Below, piece after piece: positions 1-12,473 of a DNA stretch of 64,000 bases. Positions within the stretch are counted from its first letter, which is position 1, and each line of letters opens with the position of its first letter. Origin of the DNA: Glandiceps talaboti (Eukaryota; Hemichordata; Enteropneusta; Spengelidae); the NCBI RefSeq assembly GCF_964340395.1, contig NC_135561.1, forward strand, positions 10,837,232 through 10,901,231, given 5' to 3'. Below the pieces are notes generated by a model that saw nothing but the letters and a program-made list of their open reading frames with translations, was not told the origin of the DNA and did not search any database. Both the position numbers and the translations under genes were made by a program.

Positions 1-359
1 ATTAGCAGCCATATTAGAATTCTCGTGACCTCTATGTCAAAGGTCATGGGTCACCAAATCTATTTAAATTTGGAGATGTAGAGTGGGGGCCATATTGGAT
101 TTCTCATGGCCCATCTATGTAAAAAAAACCAAATAATTAATTTAGAAATAATTTGTAGTTTAAGTACTGTGCTTTGTATTTCATGTGTGGTTGCGATTGC
201 GTTGATTTTTGAGTTCAAACATCATTCCTACATTTTGCTTTTGCCTGACTAGCCACCTTGAGGTTACATATGCCAAGAATTAAGGTGTAGTTGCTTGACT
301 TTAAGATCATCCCATATATTTATATGTGGCTGATGAAACCAGTACTTGTTTCTTTACAG
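1..359 (+). other. Upstream UBR5 intron
   Basis: This is the 3' part of the intron before the first visible UBR5 exon, ending in TTTCTTTACAG. Two related copies of a CCATATTRGATTTCTC-type sequence occur near 9 and 90. No gene is visible. Confidence 0.7.
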
Positions 360-3300
360 GGTGAAAACTTGAGATTTAGTCACATAGCAGCACTACATAG
401 TGAGTTGACAGCCATTACTGTGAATGGTCAATTGTATCAGTGGAAATGGATGGAACAAGAACCTTACAAACACAGTGAGGTATGTACAACATATGTAATA
501 AATTGCTTATTACATTACAAACACTAAGGTATGTACAACATATGTAATAAATTGTTTATTACATTACAAACACAATGAGGTATGTACAACATATGTAATA
601 AATTGCTTATTACATTACAAACACAGTGAGGTATGTACAACATATGTAATAAATTGCTTATTACATTACAAACACAGTGAGGTATGTACAACATATGTAA
701 TAAATTGTTTATTACATTACAAACACAGTGAGGTATGTACAACATATGTAATAAATTGCTTATTACATTACAAACACAATGAGGTATGTACAACATGTCG
801 AACAGTTAGCTAATGACATACATGTAACCACCAAATTTACTCAAATTCTGATTTTAGCTTATTACAAAACACTAATTACAACAACACTGTATTAAAACTT
901 AAACTCAGAAATTGAAATATTGCTGCCACTTATGTAGAGCTCAGGTGCCCTAGTGTTAATGCAGTAGGAAACTGGAGTACCTTTGGAAAACTTGTATTGT
1001 TTGGAAGTGTCAACCTTAGCACCAACCTTTGTACATACAGATCTGGGAAAATTTAGTCAAACCCAGCTGTGGCTGGATCGGTTCAAACACAGACTGCAGT
1101 TGTAAGAGGCACACAGACAAGTTGCTTGGCCACTAAGAATCTGAGATGAATCACCAAAGGGCAAAACCATAACAGGATATTTTACTGACAGAATTCATCA
1201 TAGTACTGACAATGAATTTAATTTCTTTTACCACAGAATCCTAACATACATCACCCAAAAGTACCGGCATTGAATTTAGTGAATGAGAAGGTCATTTTGA
1301 TGTCATCATGTAATGTAAGAGCTACAGTACTGACTGAATCTGGAAAGGTAAGTCTGCCTGTGGTCTATTCTTTGTACAGTTGTGGTATGATGTACAAGAA
1401 AACAGCATTGTCAGTAATTGTTTGATGGGTCTACTTGAATGAATACAGTAACTTGCAACATTTTGTCTAAATGTAATGAATTAACCTGCCACCTTAATTG
1501 CAGACATCAAAACATTGGTGTCTGCTTGTCTGCATGTAGATGCAGTATGTTGAAGTGATTTATTTCATAATCGACAAAATGTAGCAAGAAATTGCAATCG
1601 TGTTGTAGAATATGCAGTTTCTTATTGGTTTCTGCGTGGTGGTATCAAACAGAGCTGGTGAACGGTAACTTGAAACATACTGTATTGAAGATGTGGTGTA
1701 GATCAAAGTTAGTTGCAACTTGTATTTCAATGTTTTGAAGTGGAAAATGAAATGAAAATGACATTTCTGGGAAGTACTTGTAGTCTACAGCTATGTACAT
1801 AGTTTGTATATTTCTAGAGATGTTTCCCATAGTTTAATTTAGACTCGTATGTACTGGACATGATATTTTGGTTCTCTGTTTTGCATATATACTGACATTG
1901 AAGGTTTGGTATTTATCCTACAGGTTGCTACTTGGGTTGACGAGAGTTTGTCAGTCATTGCTCCCAAACTAGAACAGCCAGCACAGTTATTTCCCGAGTT
2001 CCAGACAGATAAAATAGTAGCTCTTTACAACTGTTCATTGTATACTTGTGCCAGGCTGGAATCGGGAGCACTTTACTGGTGGTAAGTAGGGGTTTATCTG
2101 TAGAATGACACTGGAGTGAAATTATGCAGGTGTACGCATAAATGATGAATAGAGAGTTGTTTTTTAGCTATGTATGCCAAAACAGACTTGAAGGACATTG
2201 GAACGTGTGTGTGCATGTTCTCATCTTTTGTACAGCAGACCAAAAGAATTTAATTGTTTTCCAAACTCAATAGTATTTTCGGCATTTTTCTTGCAAAATA
2301 CCCAAAGAAAAAACATCCAACAATTAGTTTCAAATTACATTAATATTCTGAACTTTGAAATCAAAATTAAAAGATTTCAGAGAAAAATGACACAAAATCA
2401 CAATGATAATGATATTTGCCTATTAAGGGATAAATCACAGAATTCTCTGAGGTTAAAAAATTAGAAACTTGATTTCAACCTGTTATCTGCTCTGTGTATA
2501 ACATAGTCATGTTATTTGGTGTTGTAGGGGAGTACTGCCATTTATACAAAGAAAGAAGTTACTGGAGAAAAGTCGGAATAAAGCCAATTTACGTAAACCT
2601 AAACTAGTAAATCAAAAGGCACACATTGTAGCAGGTACACAGGTAAGTTGATGCAGTTGAAATCTTCACAGGTTTCTCCCAGTTAGTAATAGCTGGGTAG
2701 GTAAGAACGTACATTCACGCTTCTCATGTGGGAGAAGAGAAAATACAGTGCATAGTGTGTGACTAGTTTGTAAAATGAATACCTTATACTACGTACAGCC
2801 GAAGTGTAACTCGTTACTCAGTACTTAAACCAATATTAATTAATTAATTAATTAATAATAATAATGATTAAGTAATTAATTAATAATAACTTGATTACTG
2901 CATATAAATGTCAACAGTTTACAATCGAAATTGATGTGGCTTTGCCCATCAAAGATAAGTTAAATAAGTTAAATATCGGGTACTTAAGAATATATAGAGC
3001 ATTACCATGTAATGATACAGACATGACTGTAAAAACACTGATATTATTATAATGTAAAATAAAGAATCAAAACATTATACTCTTCAGTGTACAGACGGCT
3101 GTGGGGTAAAACCTGTTTCGATAACAGTTAATCTTTGATCTGAAATTGCTTTGACTAGATAAATATGTCTCACAGATTTCTTGGCATTTTCAGTTTTGCT
3201 GTTTAAGCATTTTGTGTTGCATATCTTTGTTATTTGATAACCAGGTGTGTTTGATAAGCAAGCCTCTGTTCCACTCGGGAGCACTAGGTTTTACAGTTGT

Positions 3301-6300
3301 TGGAGGAACACCTAAAGTTGGTGAACTGCAGGACTCGGCATGGAATCTGTCTGAAGTTTGTCGGTTTAAGATCCGTTCTGCTGACAAACCAGAGGAGAAG
3401 AAGGCCGAGACTAAAGCTGAGAATAAGAGTGAAGTAAAAACTGAGATGGGACCACCTCCATCACCAGCGTCTACATGTAGTGATGTATCTATTGTCTCAA
3501 GTGCTTCATCTCTCAGTAAGTAGACTGTATAGATCCTTGGACTCTCCTGTACTATTTCTAATGAACAGAATCTATGACATTCAGTTTTAGTAGAATCCAA
3601 AATATTAATGACATGCTTGTGACCTGCATGTCGTGGTCATTGACCAGCCGACTGTAAAATGCTTTGAGCCATGAATGTTTTGACTTTGTCGCTTATACTG
3701 GTAGTAGTGTATGAAATATACCCTGTAAGAGCACCCTGGTAACCCATCCCTTCAAGTGAAGTAACATGCAGTGGACCTGTGGAGGCTCATAGGGTGTAGC
3801 AGCCATGACACGACATACAACATCTTACTGAGTCTGTCATGATTATTTAGACTTTGCTACACTGTTGTTGTTGACATCACTAAACTGAATGTAACTCTCA
3901 GTGAGTAATTGTGTTGCTGATTGCAGGCTTTGACACTTAACCTTTTGTATCTGAAGTTAATTATCATGTATGAGAGACTGAGAAACTTGTCCAATTTGAG
4001 AGTCTGAAATGATTGTTAATTTGTTATACAGGGAGAGGCAGTAAGAGATCAGCACCATCTCCTCACAAAGAGACAAGTGAGAAGTCTGATGAGGAATCAT
4101 GGCCACTAAAAGATGTCATCTTTGTAGAGGATGTGAAAAATGCTCCAATAGGAAAAGTTCTCAAGGTAGGAAGATCAGTGATTAGTTATAACACAGTCTT
4201 ATTAATGTGGAGTGTATACAAGTGTATAGAAGGTGAAACAAAGATTGTAATAATTTCAACGTTACTTTGGGTGTAACAGCTTTGTATTGTGAAGTCACAA
4301 TGATCAAAAAGAGTAGCTGGCATAGTATGGTTTGGCTGGTTTGAGCCTCCCCTTTGTCAATTGTTCTGAATGTCCTAGGGCAAGATTTGAACTACAGCTG
4401 TGCGCCAGTCAACTCGACTGTATAAATGGTTACCTACTAGGATAAATGTTGTTATGTGAAGGATTAATCCTATGTGCTTACATTAATACAGAGATTGCAA
4501 TAGATTGTGTGCTCTCTATGGAGTTTAGGAAGTAAAATAAAAAACCAGGCAGTGAGCTGTTGTAGATGTGTGCATGTGTTATTACCCCTGGTAATTGTAA
4601 AGTGCTAAAGTTTATTATGGGAAGTGTTACCTAAAACATTTACACTGTCTGTGGACATAATACAGCAGTTGCAATGTCCAGACACTGATGGAGTATATTT
4701 CTGTTTAGGTTGATGGTGACTATGCTGCAGTGAAGTTTCCAAGCAGAGAGAATTTATCCACTGGTTCATCAGAAGACCCTTTGTCAGTTTTACAGGACTG
4801 TCGGTTACTGAGATTGGACCAATTACAGGTATGTGAGACCCTTTATCAGTCTTACAGGACTGTTGGTTACTGAGATGGACAAGTGGCAGGTATGTAAGAT
4901 CCTTTGTCAGTCTTACAGGACTGTCGGTTACTGAAATTGGACCAATTACAGGTATGTAAGACCCTTTGTCAGTCTTACATGACTGTCGGTTACTGAGATT
5001 TGACCAATTACAGGTATGTAAGACCCTTTATCAGTCTTACAGGACTGTTGGTTACTGAGATTGGACCAATTACAGGTATGTAAGACCCTTTATCAGTCTT
5101 ACAGGACTGTTGGTTACTAAGATTGGACCAATTACAGGTATGTAAGACCCTTTATCAGTCTTACAGGACTGTTGGTTACTAAGATTGGACCAATCACAGG
5201 TATGTAAGAGTCTTACAGTGCTGTCATTTACTGAGATTGGACAAGTGACAGGTATATAAGACCCTTTATCAGTCTTACAGGACTGTTGGTTACTAAGATT
5301 GGACCAATTACAGGTATGTAAGACCCTTTATCAGTCTTACAGGACTGTTGGTTACTAAGATTGGACCAATTACAGGTATGTAAGACCCTTTATCAGTCTT
5401 ACATGACTGTCAGTTACTGAGATTGGACCAATCACAGGTATGTAAGAGTCTTACAGGGCTGTCATTTACTGAGATTGGACAAGTGACAGGTATGTAAGAC
5501 CCTTTGGTCAGTCTTACAGGACTGTAGAGAGATTTTCCCCTGATTTCATGTTGGGTAGTTGTGATGTTTAAATGCTGGAACAAGTTGATTGTGTTTTGAC
5601 CAATTTTTAGCTCTTGGGTAGCAAAATTTACGTGTTGAGCTATTTTTGCATTGAACTTCTAAAAACTCTAAACTAACCAGTAATTGTGATTCCTAAGACA
5701 CCTAGACAAACAGTTGATTTCAATGTATGTATTTCATATTCATATTTTTTTTTTCAGGTGGTGAAAGCCAACACATCTCCAAAAATACCAGAATGTTTTC
5801 AACGCACTCCTAAGAAGATAATACTGCCAGAGAACTCTCACATCATGGCTGTTGCAGTCGATGCTAGAGGTTAGAATGATAATATACAGGTTGTGAAGTT
5901 TGTACAGTGTGTGTCTGATTGTTATTACATAAAACTGAATGTTCCTAGAGGTTTAGTTTTGAATGTATTTATAGTGATAGAATTAGAATCAGAATTTTGT
6001 ATAATTGTTTTTTTTATAGAAATTTCAAAGATTGTGTAGTATGAATAATCGATTTTGAAAATAAATTCCAACTTATTTTTGGTGTGTGTATGTGGGGGTG
6101 GGGAGGGGGTGGGGGAGTTTGCTGAGAATTCAGTTGAAATTTTAACATTACATTTATATATATCTTAGAATAATGTGTAATTTTGTTTCTTATAGGAATC
6201 TGAAATATTCTTATAAATGTATGATATTGAACAAATTCTTAACTTTTTCTTCGGGGGGGGGGGAGTGGGGGGAATTTGGGTTGCTGAGAATACTGTGGAA

Positions 6301-6576
6301 AGTTAAATTTTACAGTATTTCTGAGAAATTGATCTGAATATTTGTATTCTTTGTTGTACAGGTGTACATGTTGTAGTTAAGACTGGGTCTGCTTTGAAGG
6401 TTGTAGTTCATGATCTTGGTGCTGGTAAGATAGATACAGAGAGTATCTTTCCTACTGAGATAGCTGGATTTATTGGACAAAATGAAAGGAATGTTGCTTT
6501 ACACACAGCTGGCCAGGTATGATATGATTTCACTTACCTATGTGTATGATATGCCATTAATTATAATAGTTATTGG

Positions 6577-6611
<35 letters not shown>

Positions 6612-7786
6612 AGGTATCATAGATGGGCAGGTGCTTAGTATGTGTGTGCCTGTGTATGTATTGTGTGGCTGGGTGGGAGTATGTCTGCATATGTATCGCA
6701 TGTGTGTATGTGGAGGTATGTGCAGGTGTGCGTGCGTCTGTGTGTGTGTCTGTGTGTCTGTGTGTCTGTGTGTCTGTCTGTCTGTGTGTGTATGTGTATG
6801 TGTCTGTGTATGTGTCTGTGTCTGTGCATGTGTATCATGTGTGTATATTATGACACTAAGTGCCTTTGTAATGTTACCCATTTTTGACCATTGTATTTTT
6901 TCACACCATTTGACAGGACACTTGTACCATACTGCAGGATGGCAATGGTGCTATTTATCCCCTAGCTAAAGATGCTGTAGGTGGTATACGAGATCCTATA
7001 TGGCTTGATATGCCACCATTACAGTGTGTTAGTGTTGGTACTTATCATATGACTAATACTATCACTGGTATACTCAAAAACAGAGCTGCAGTCATAGTCA
7101 TGGCGTTACAGGTAAGCGTCTTAATCCTGTTTTCAACAACTTGTAGTTTTTTGTGTACAAACAAATACTTAGTATCCTCCTGGTAGGAAGAGGATTAAAA
7201 ACTGAACTAGCTACAACTGGAATATTTTTTAAAAAAAACATTTTTTTTTGTTAGGTATTATAATGACTTATTTGTAATATCAAACACTCTGAACAGTTTT
7301 GAATCACCTAAACATATTTGTGTAGCTGTACACATAATATGGTAAATAAATCCAACCAAATTGATTTTTGGGTCCATGCCCAATGCTAGACTTATAAATA
7401 AACCATTTGAAACAGCATACTTTTACACTTGATATGAATGCTATAAACAAGTGTAGCACATAGAGAAAGTGCTTTTAATACTTCAATGTTACTCGATGTA
7501 TTGTATTTCTTGGGGGAGGGGGGGGGGAGGGAGGAGGTAGCATCTGTAAAACTTTGGTGACCCTAGAAAAGACTGTCCAGAGTTTTCTGTATCAGTAAAT
7601 GTAATATATCTGTGAAGATTTCACATATTAATGTATTGTATTTTATTTACAGATGCAGACATTGATTCCATATATACTGAAATGTGATTATGAAGCAGTC
7701 AAAGTGTATTTACATAGTTTGGAACAAGAAACAAGTAGGTAGCAGTAACAGATTTTGGCAGTTATTGCCTTACACACACACACACA

Positions 7787-7832
<46 letters not shown>

Positions 7833-7920
7833 TACACACACAGACATACACGCACAGACACACACACACACGCACGCACAAACACACACACAAACACACA
7901 CGCACACGCACACACACACA

Positions 7921-7971
<51 letters not shown>

Positions 7972-10900
7972 CCATTTTAAGAGAGCTGTTCAGCTAGCTG
8001 AGTATGTACGTTACGGGTTGCAAGTAGTTTAAAGCTACATTTGTACTTGAGTTTTCAGTTGTTACCTACCAAAATAATTACAAACCGTTTGCACTTTTAT
8101 GTAAGTTTCCACTCATTTTACTTCGGTTTTAAACTTGGATTTAAAACCTCAGCAAATCAATAGTAAAAATACTACAACTTACAAATTAAATCATGTTAAT
8201 TTACAGATAGCCCTGCCAGAGAGAGTAAAATCCAACAACTCACTAAGGAATATTGTGACGGTAATAGGAATATACTACATACATGTGTAGCTATGTGTTA
8301 TCCTACAACTAATGCAGATAATGGTAAGTATACAAATACTTTTTAAATATTTATCTCAAACCACCCACAATAAACCACCAACCCCAGGGTGTTGATTTTT
8401 TAGGTTCTGAAATGGTGGTTTCAGTAAACCTACAGTTCCATAAGTCAGGGTGATTTCAGTAGACCTCAAACTGTCGTAATTCAGAGTAGTTTCAGTAGAC
8501 CTCTTGTAGGTTTTGTAAGTTAGGGTAGTTTTAGAAGACCTGTTGATTTCCCAAGTCAGGATGGTTTCAGGAGTTGTCATGTGTACTTATCCTCAAAACT
8601 GCCCTGATTTGAAGTTTGTTGAAAACATTCTTTTCTTGAACAAGTTACAGGGTTGGTGAATAACTGAAATTTTGTAAGTAACTTTTACTGAGAGATTAAC
8701 AATGAATTTGTATGAATATATATTTGATTTTGTTATTGTTGTTTTTTTTCCCCCCAGGAAGCAGTAGTTCAGGTACAACCAACAACCCTCCAACCACAGG
8801 TGGTGGTAGTAGTAGTATTAGTAGCCTGAGTTCAGCTCTAGACCATGTCAGTAGTCATATTAGTGCTGTCACCAATGCTATGGATGCCATTGCTAATGTC
8901 ATAGCAGCAAACAATGCCAGTGGTAGTGGATCATCAGCATCAAGAAAGTAAGATATATGGATTATGCATCGTATACTAGTATATGTAGAGGAATTTTTAG
9001 ACTGTGATGGACTAGAGGGCTCCAGTCTGCACCCCTGTCAGGTGCTAAACACACATTGGATGAGTTTAGAATTGGGATCAGAACCAGAATCAGAATCCTT
9101 GAACCAGACTCATTATCAGAACGAGAACCAGAACCACAGTCATAATCAGAATAAAAATCAGAATCGCAGAAGCATTTTGATAAGGAAAAAATATGACGGC
9201 CCTTTGCAATATATAATCAAAATGTATGAATGAGAGAAAATTTTGTTTCAAGAATGAAATTAGTTTATTGTAAGTATGTTCAGATAGTTAAATAAAGGTA
9301 TAACACGCCAAAATACTGCAAAGAAATACTGTGGTTAGTGACAGAACTAACAAATCAGACAAAATGATGCTTTGGAGTTATATCTTCCTCTTCTGTGTTG
9401 ATTTGTCATAATGCATATTTTCTCTTTTTTATATCCTCTATCTTTGGTGAGGAAACCATGCATTATTTCAGACAGATGACATGTCTGGTTATACCAAGTT
9501 TTGATCATTACACTCATTGTTGTAACATTCTTCTTTTAGTATGTCTCTCCGTGAAATGATGCGTCGTTCGATATCAGCTGGTAGGTCAGGTGCTAGTAGT
9601 AGCGGACTGGCAAGTCAGGAAGAAAGCAGAGAGGCAGCATCTCAAGACCCCCAACCACCACCACTACCACCACTTAACTGGCCTCCAGATCCTCCTCTGT
9701 ATTCCGGTAAGTATTAGTGACATGCATCAACAGTGAAAAGGAGTTACTGAGTTATATGGAATAGCCGTCCTTAAATAAAAGCCAGGTTTCCAATCCCAGG
9801 TTCTCTCACATCAGTGATGTCTTTATCAGTGGAGACGTGGTATTGGATCATTCTTTTATTTTGAACGTAACGTTTCTATGACTGCTAGACAACTATTTGT
9901 CAGACCTAAATTGTAATCCTAATCCTGGGCCTTTAAAGTGACCATATGGATGAGGATTGGGTTTTTATTTTGGATTAAAGATTTTATAATTTATAAAACA
10001 ATTTTGTCATAGTGTCCTAATTGAAAAATCAATGTGAAACAATTAAAAATTTATTTAATTTTAGTTTATACAGAATATTTTCATAAGCCTGAACATTCCA
10101 TTCCTCCTGGCATCTAGTTCACAAACCAGTGTTCAAATATGCTCACAGGAAATATCAGAGGATGTACGTCATCACCAGATTACATGTGTATACGTAAGGG
10201 GAGCACAGGAAATTGTCAGAATGTTTGTACTAATAACTACTATGCATAATTTTCTACTTAGGCTCCTTCTAGCCTCAGTCTAGTTCAAGCTGCGTTTGGA
10301 GAACATTGCTAAATTTGTCTCTGCCTACCGAGTCAAGTCTGTGTTTGTAAGTCATTATATTGCAAAAAGCTAAAAAAAAAATGTGTAAAAAGTTTGTTAT
10401 TGTATGTACAATAACAAAGATTTTACATATGTAGCAGTCTTTTACAAATTACTGAGTTGTTTCACAGTCATTTTTCAAGTAGGAAGCTATGATAAATTTG
10501 TTTTATAAATTTGAATTCAAAAACAAATACCCAATCTTCATCCATATGGCCACTTTAAGATGATAATCTGTTACTCTCTCCTTGGCAAGGCACAGCATTC
10601 TGGGAAGTTTATAAATGACCCTCCCTAACATCACTACTTGGCAAGGTCCAACTTTCTAAGCAGTTACCTTTACTGTATAAAATGACCCTCCCTAACATCA
10701 CTACTTGGCAAGGTCCAGCTTTCTGAGCAGTTACCTTTACTGTATAAAATGACCCTCCCTAACATATAATCTGTTACAGATCATGAAGAGGATGGTCTAA
10801 CCACAGCAGCTACCGCTGGTTCAGCTAGTTCTTTCTCATCTCCAGGTTCTATGGCAAGTGGACAACCAATCAATCTCACTGTGGAGGACAGAAAAACCAA

Positions 10901-12414
10901 TGCACAGCAGATTCTCAAGTTATTCTGTGAAAGCTCTCTGTTGCAGCCATATCTTGCAGATTTACTCACAGCCAAGTAAGTATAGTATTGTGGAATACTT
11001 AAGCTCATCTTTGTAGGTTACTAAATCAACATACATATTTTAACTTTTCAAACTTTACACACAATTGATATTTAGTGAAAGCAAAACTGAAGCTTTCGTC
11101 AACACCTTTGGACTTACTCACCCGTCAGGTGTGGATGAAAGCTTCACTTTTACTCAATTTTGTGTGATTTCTCAAAAAGTTTAAATATCTCTGTTTATAC
11201 TGTGGACTGTATTACTATATCACTGTTAGAACCTTGCTGACTTTGAGCCAAGCAAGTACTTATTTTAGTAAACAACAAACAGTAAGTAAGTTCTCCTGAT
11301 GATACACTTCAGTTTTGAACAGTGTTCTTCTGAGATGGGAGTGTATGTGGATTGTATGACTTCTGAGCTTCATCTGGTCGGTACAACATTGTAATAATTA
11401 GTTCTTGTATCACAACCAAGGGTCCTAGTTACTTACAGGTAACATTTCACCTGGTCAGTTTGACAAGCTTTGTCAAACTGTCGGTTTACTTGTTTTACTT
11501 CTGGGTGCCACTATGGTGTCTAGCAGTAAAGCCAGCAAACTGACAGTTTGGTAAAGCCTGTCAAGCTGAACAGGGAAAACGTTACTTGTATGTAATTGAA
11601 CCATTGGTCATGATACAACTACTGTAGGATTTTTTGTACAGATGATAACTTAATATTTGGTTGTTGATAATTTTGATTTTTAATTCAGCCAACTCACTTT
11701 TGTTTTGTTATCAGGGATACTGAAGGTAATACACCATTCATGGCTGCTGTCAATGGGAGAGCCTATGCGGCAGCTGTTATTGTGCTGGATGCCATCCTTA
11801 TGATTTCTAAGAACCAAGCTAAGGAGAAAGCCAAGACGGACAAGAAGGAGGAGAGAGAAGCTTTGGAGAAGGAAATCAAAATGAAGATGGTTTACCCTGC
11901 AGGAAGCAATCTGAATAATTCACCACTTCAAGTACTATGTTGTAATGATACGTGCAGTTTTACTTGGACAGGCACTGAACATATTAACCAGGTGAGTTTG
12001 TAGTGTTGCCACCAATTGTGCTGAAGGTGTTAGGGATGCCCCCAACAAGAAAGAGCTAGAAAATGTATGCCAAAGGGCAGCACATGTATGTATAGTCAAA
12101 TAGGGTAGTAGTAGCCACACCCCACTCCTGCATTAGAAATTTGCAGAACTTAATTTTGAATGGCACACATGTAATAAACTTGTACTCAAAAAGGACAGCA
12201 AGCCACACTGACCTTATTACTGTACAGGGAAAGGTGACCAAGAATGAGATACTAGGAACATATACAATGTAATGAGTAACTTTACGTTTGATTTTAATTC
12301 CCAGGACATCTTTGAATGTAGAACCTGTGGTTTACTAGGTAGTCTGTGTTGCTGTACAGAATGTGCCAGGGTTTGTCATAAGGGACATGACTGCAGGTAG
12401 GAACATTTGTTATG

Positions 12415-12473
<59 letters not shown>

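Larger units (their letters stand above)
360..8323 (+). other. UBR5: UBR5 exons 1-12: RCC1-like beta-propeller region
   Basis: These exons encode residues 1-563 of the visible protein. Blade-like repeats are visible, such as [12 protein letters not shown] (residues about 19-30), a second blade around [14 protein letters not shown], and a third around [14 protein letters not shown] Lys/Glu-rich loop (exon 3245-3515, about residues 230-250) interrupts the fold. Segments such as [28 protein letters not shown] and CDGNRNILH are strongly conserved in animal UBR5. The RCC1-like propeller is known to be part of the UBR5 scaffold. The introns carry a 51-bp minisatellite (intron 1), a palindromic element (intron 2), a TTAA-rich run (intron 4), a 62-bp minisatellite (intron 7), G-rich tracts (intron 8), and GT/CA microsatellites (introns 9 and 11). 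Confidence 0.88.
8758..10975 (+). other. UBR5: UBR5 exons 13-15: low-complexity linker before the UBR box
   Basis: Exon 13 (8758-8947) encodes a Ser/Gly/Thr-rich stretch followed by an Ala-rich helix ([18 protein letters not shown]). It corresponds to the human segment with a similar AIANAI motif. Exon 14 (9540-9706) carries the conserved block LREMMRRS followed by a Pro-rich tail. Exon 15 (10780-10975) ends in the conserved helix [19 protein letters not shown]. The intron between exons 14 and 15 holds a split palindromic element (9933-10558) and a tandem repeat close to the acceptor. The intron at 10976-11714 holds two imperfect hairpins. Confidence 0.9.

Noticed and set aside
524-796. Minus-strand open frame of repeated [11 protein letters not shown] units
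   Set aside because: It is the translation of a 51-bp tandem repeat; 51 is a multiple of three, so the frame stays open. No gene context.
6570-6969. Several overlapping frames rich in Cys/Val or His/Thr
   Set aside because: Products of GT/TGTC microsatellite periodicity within a UBR5 intron.
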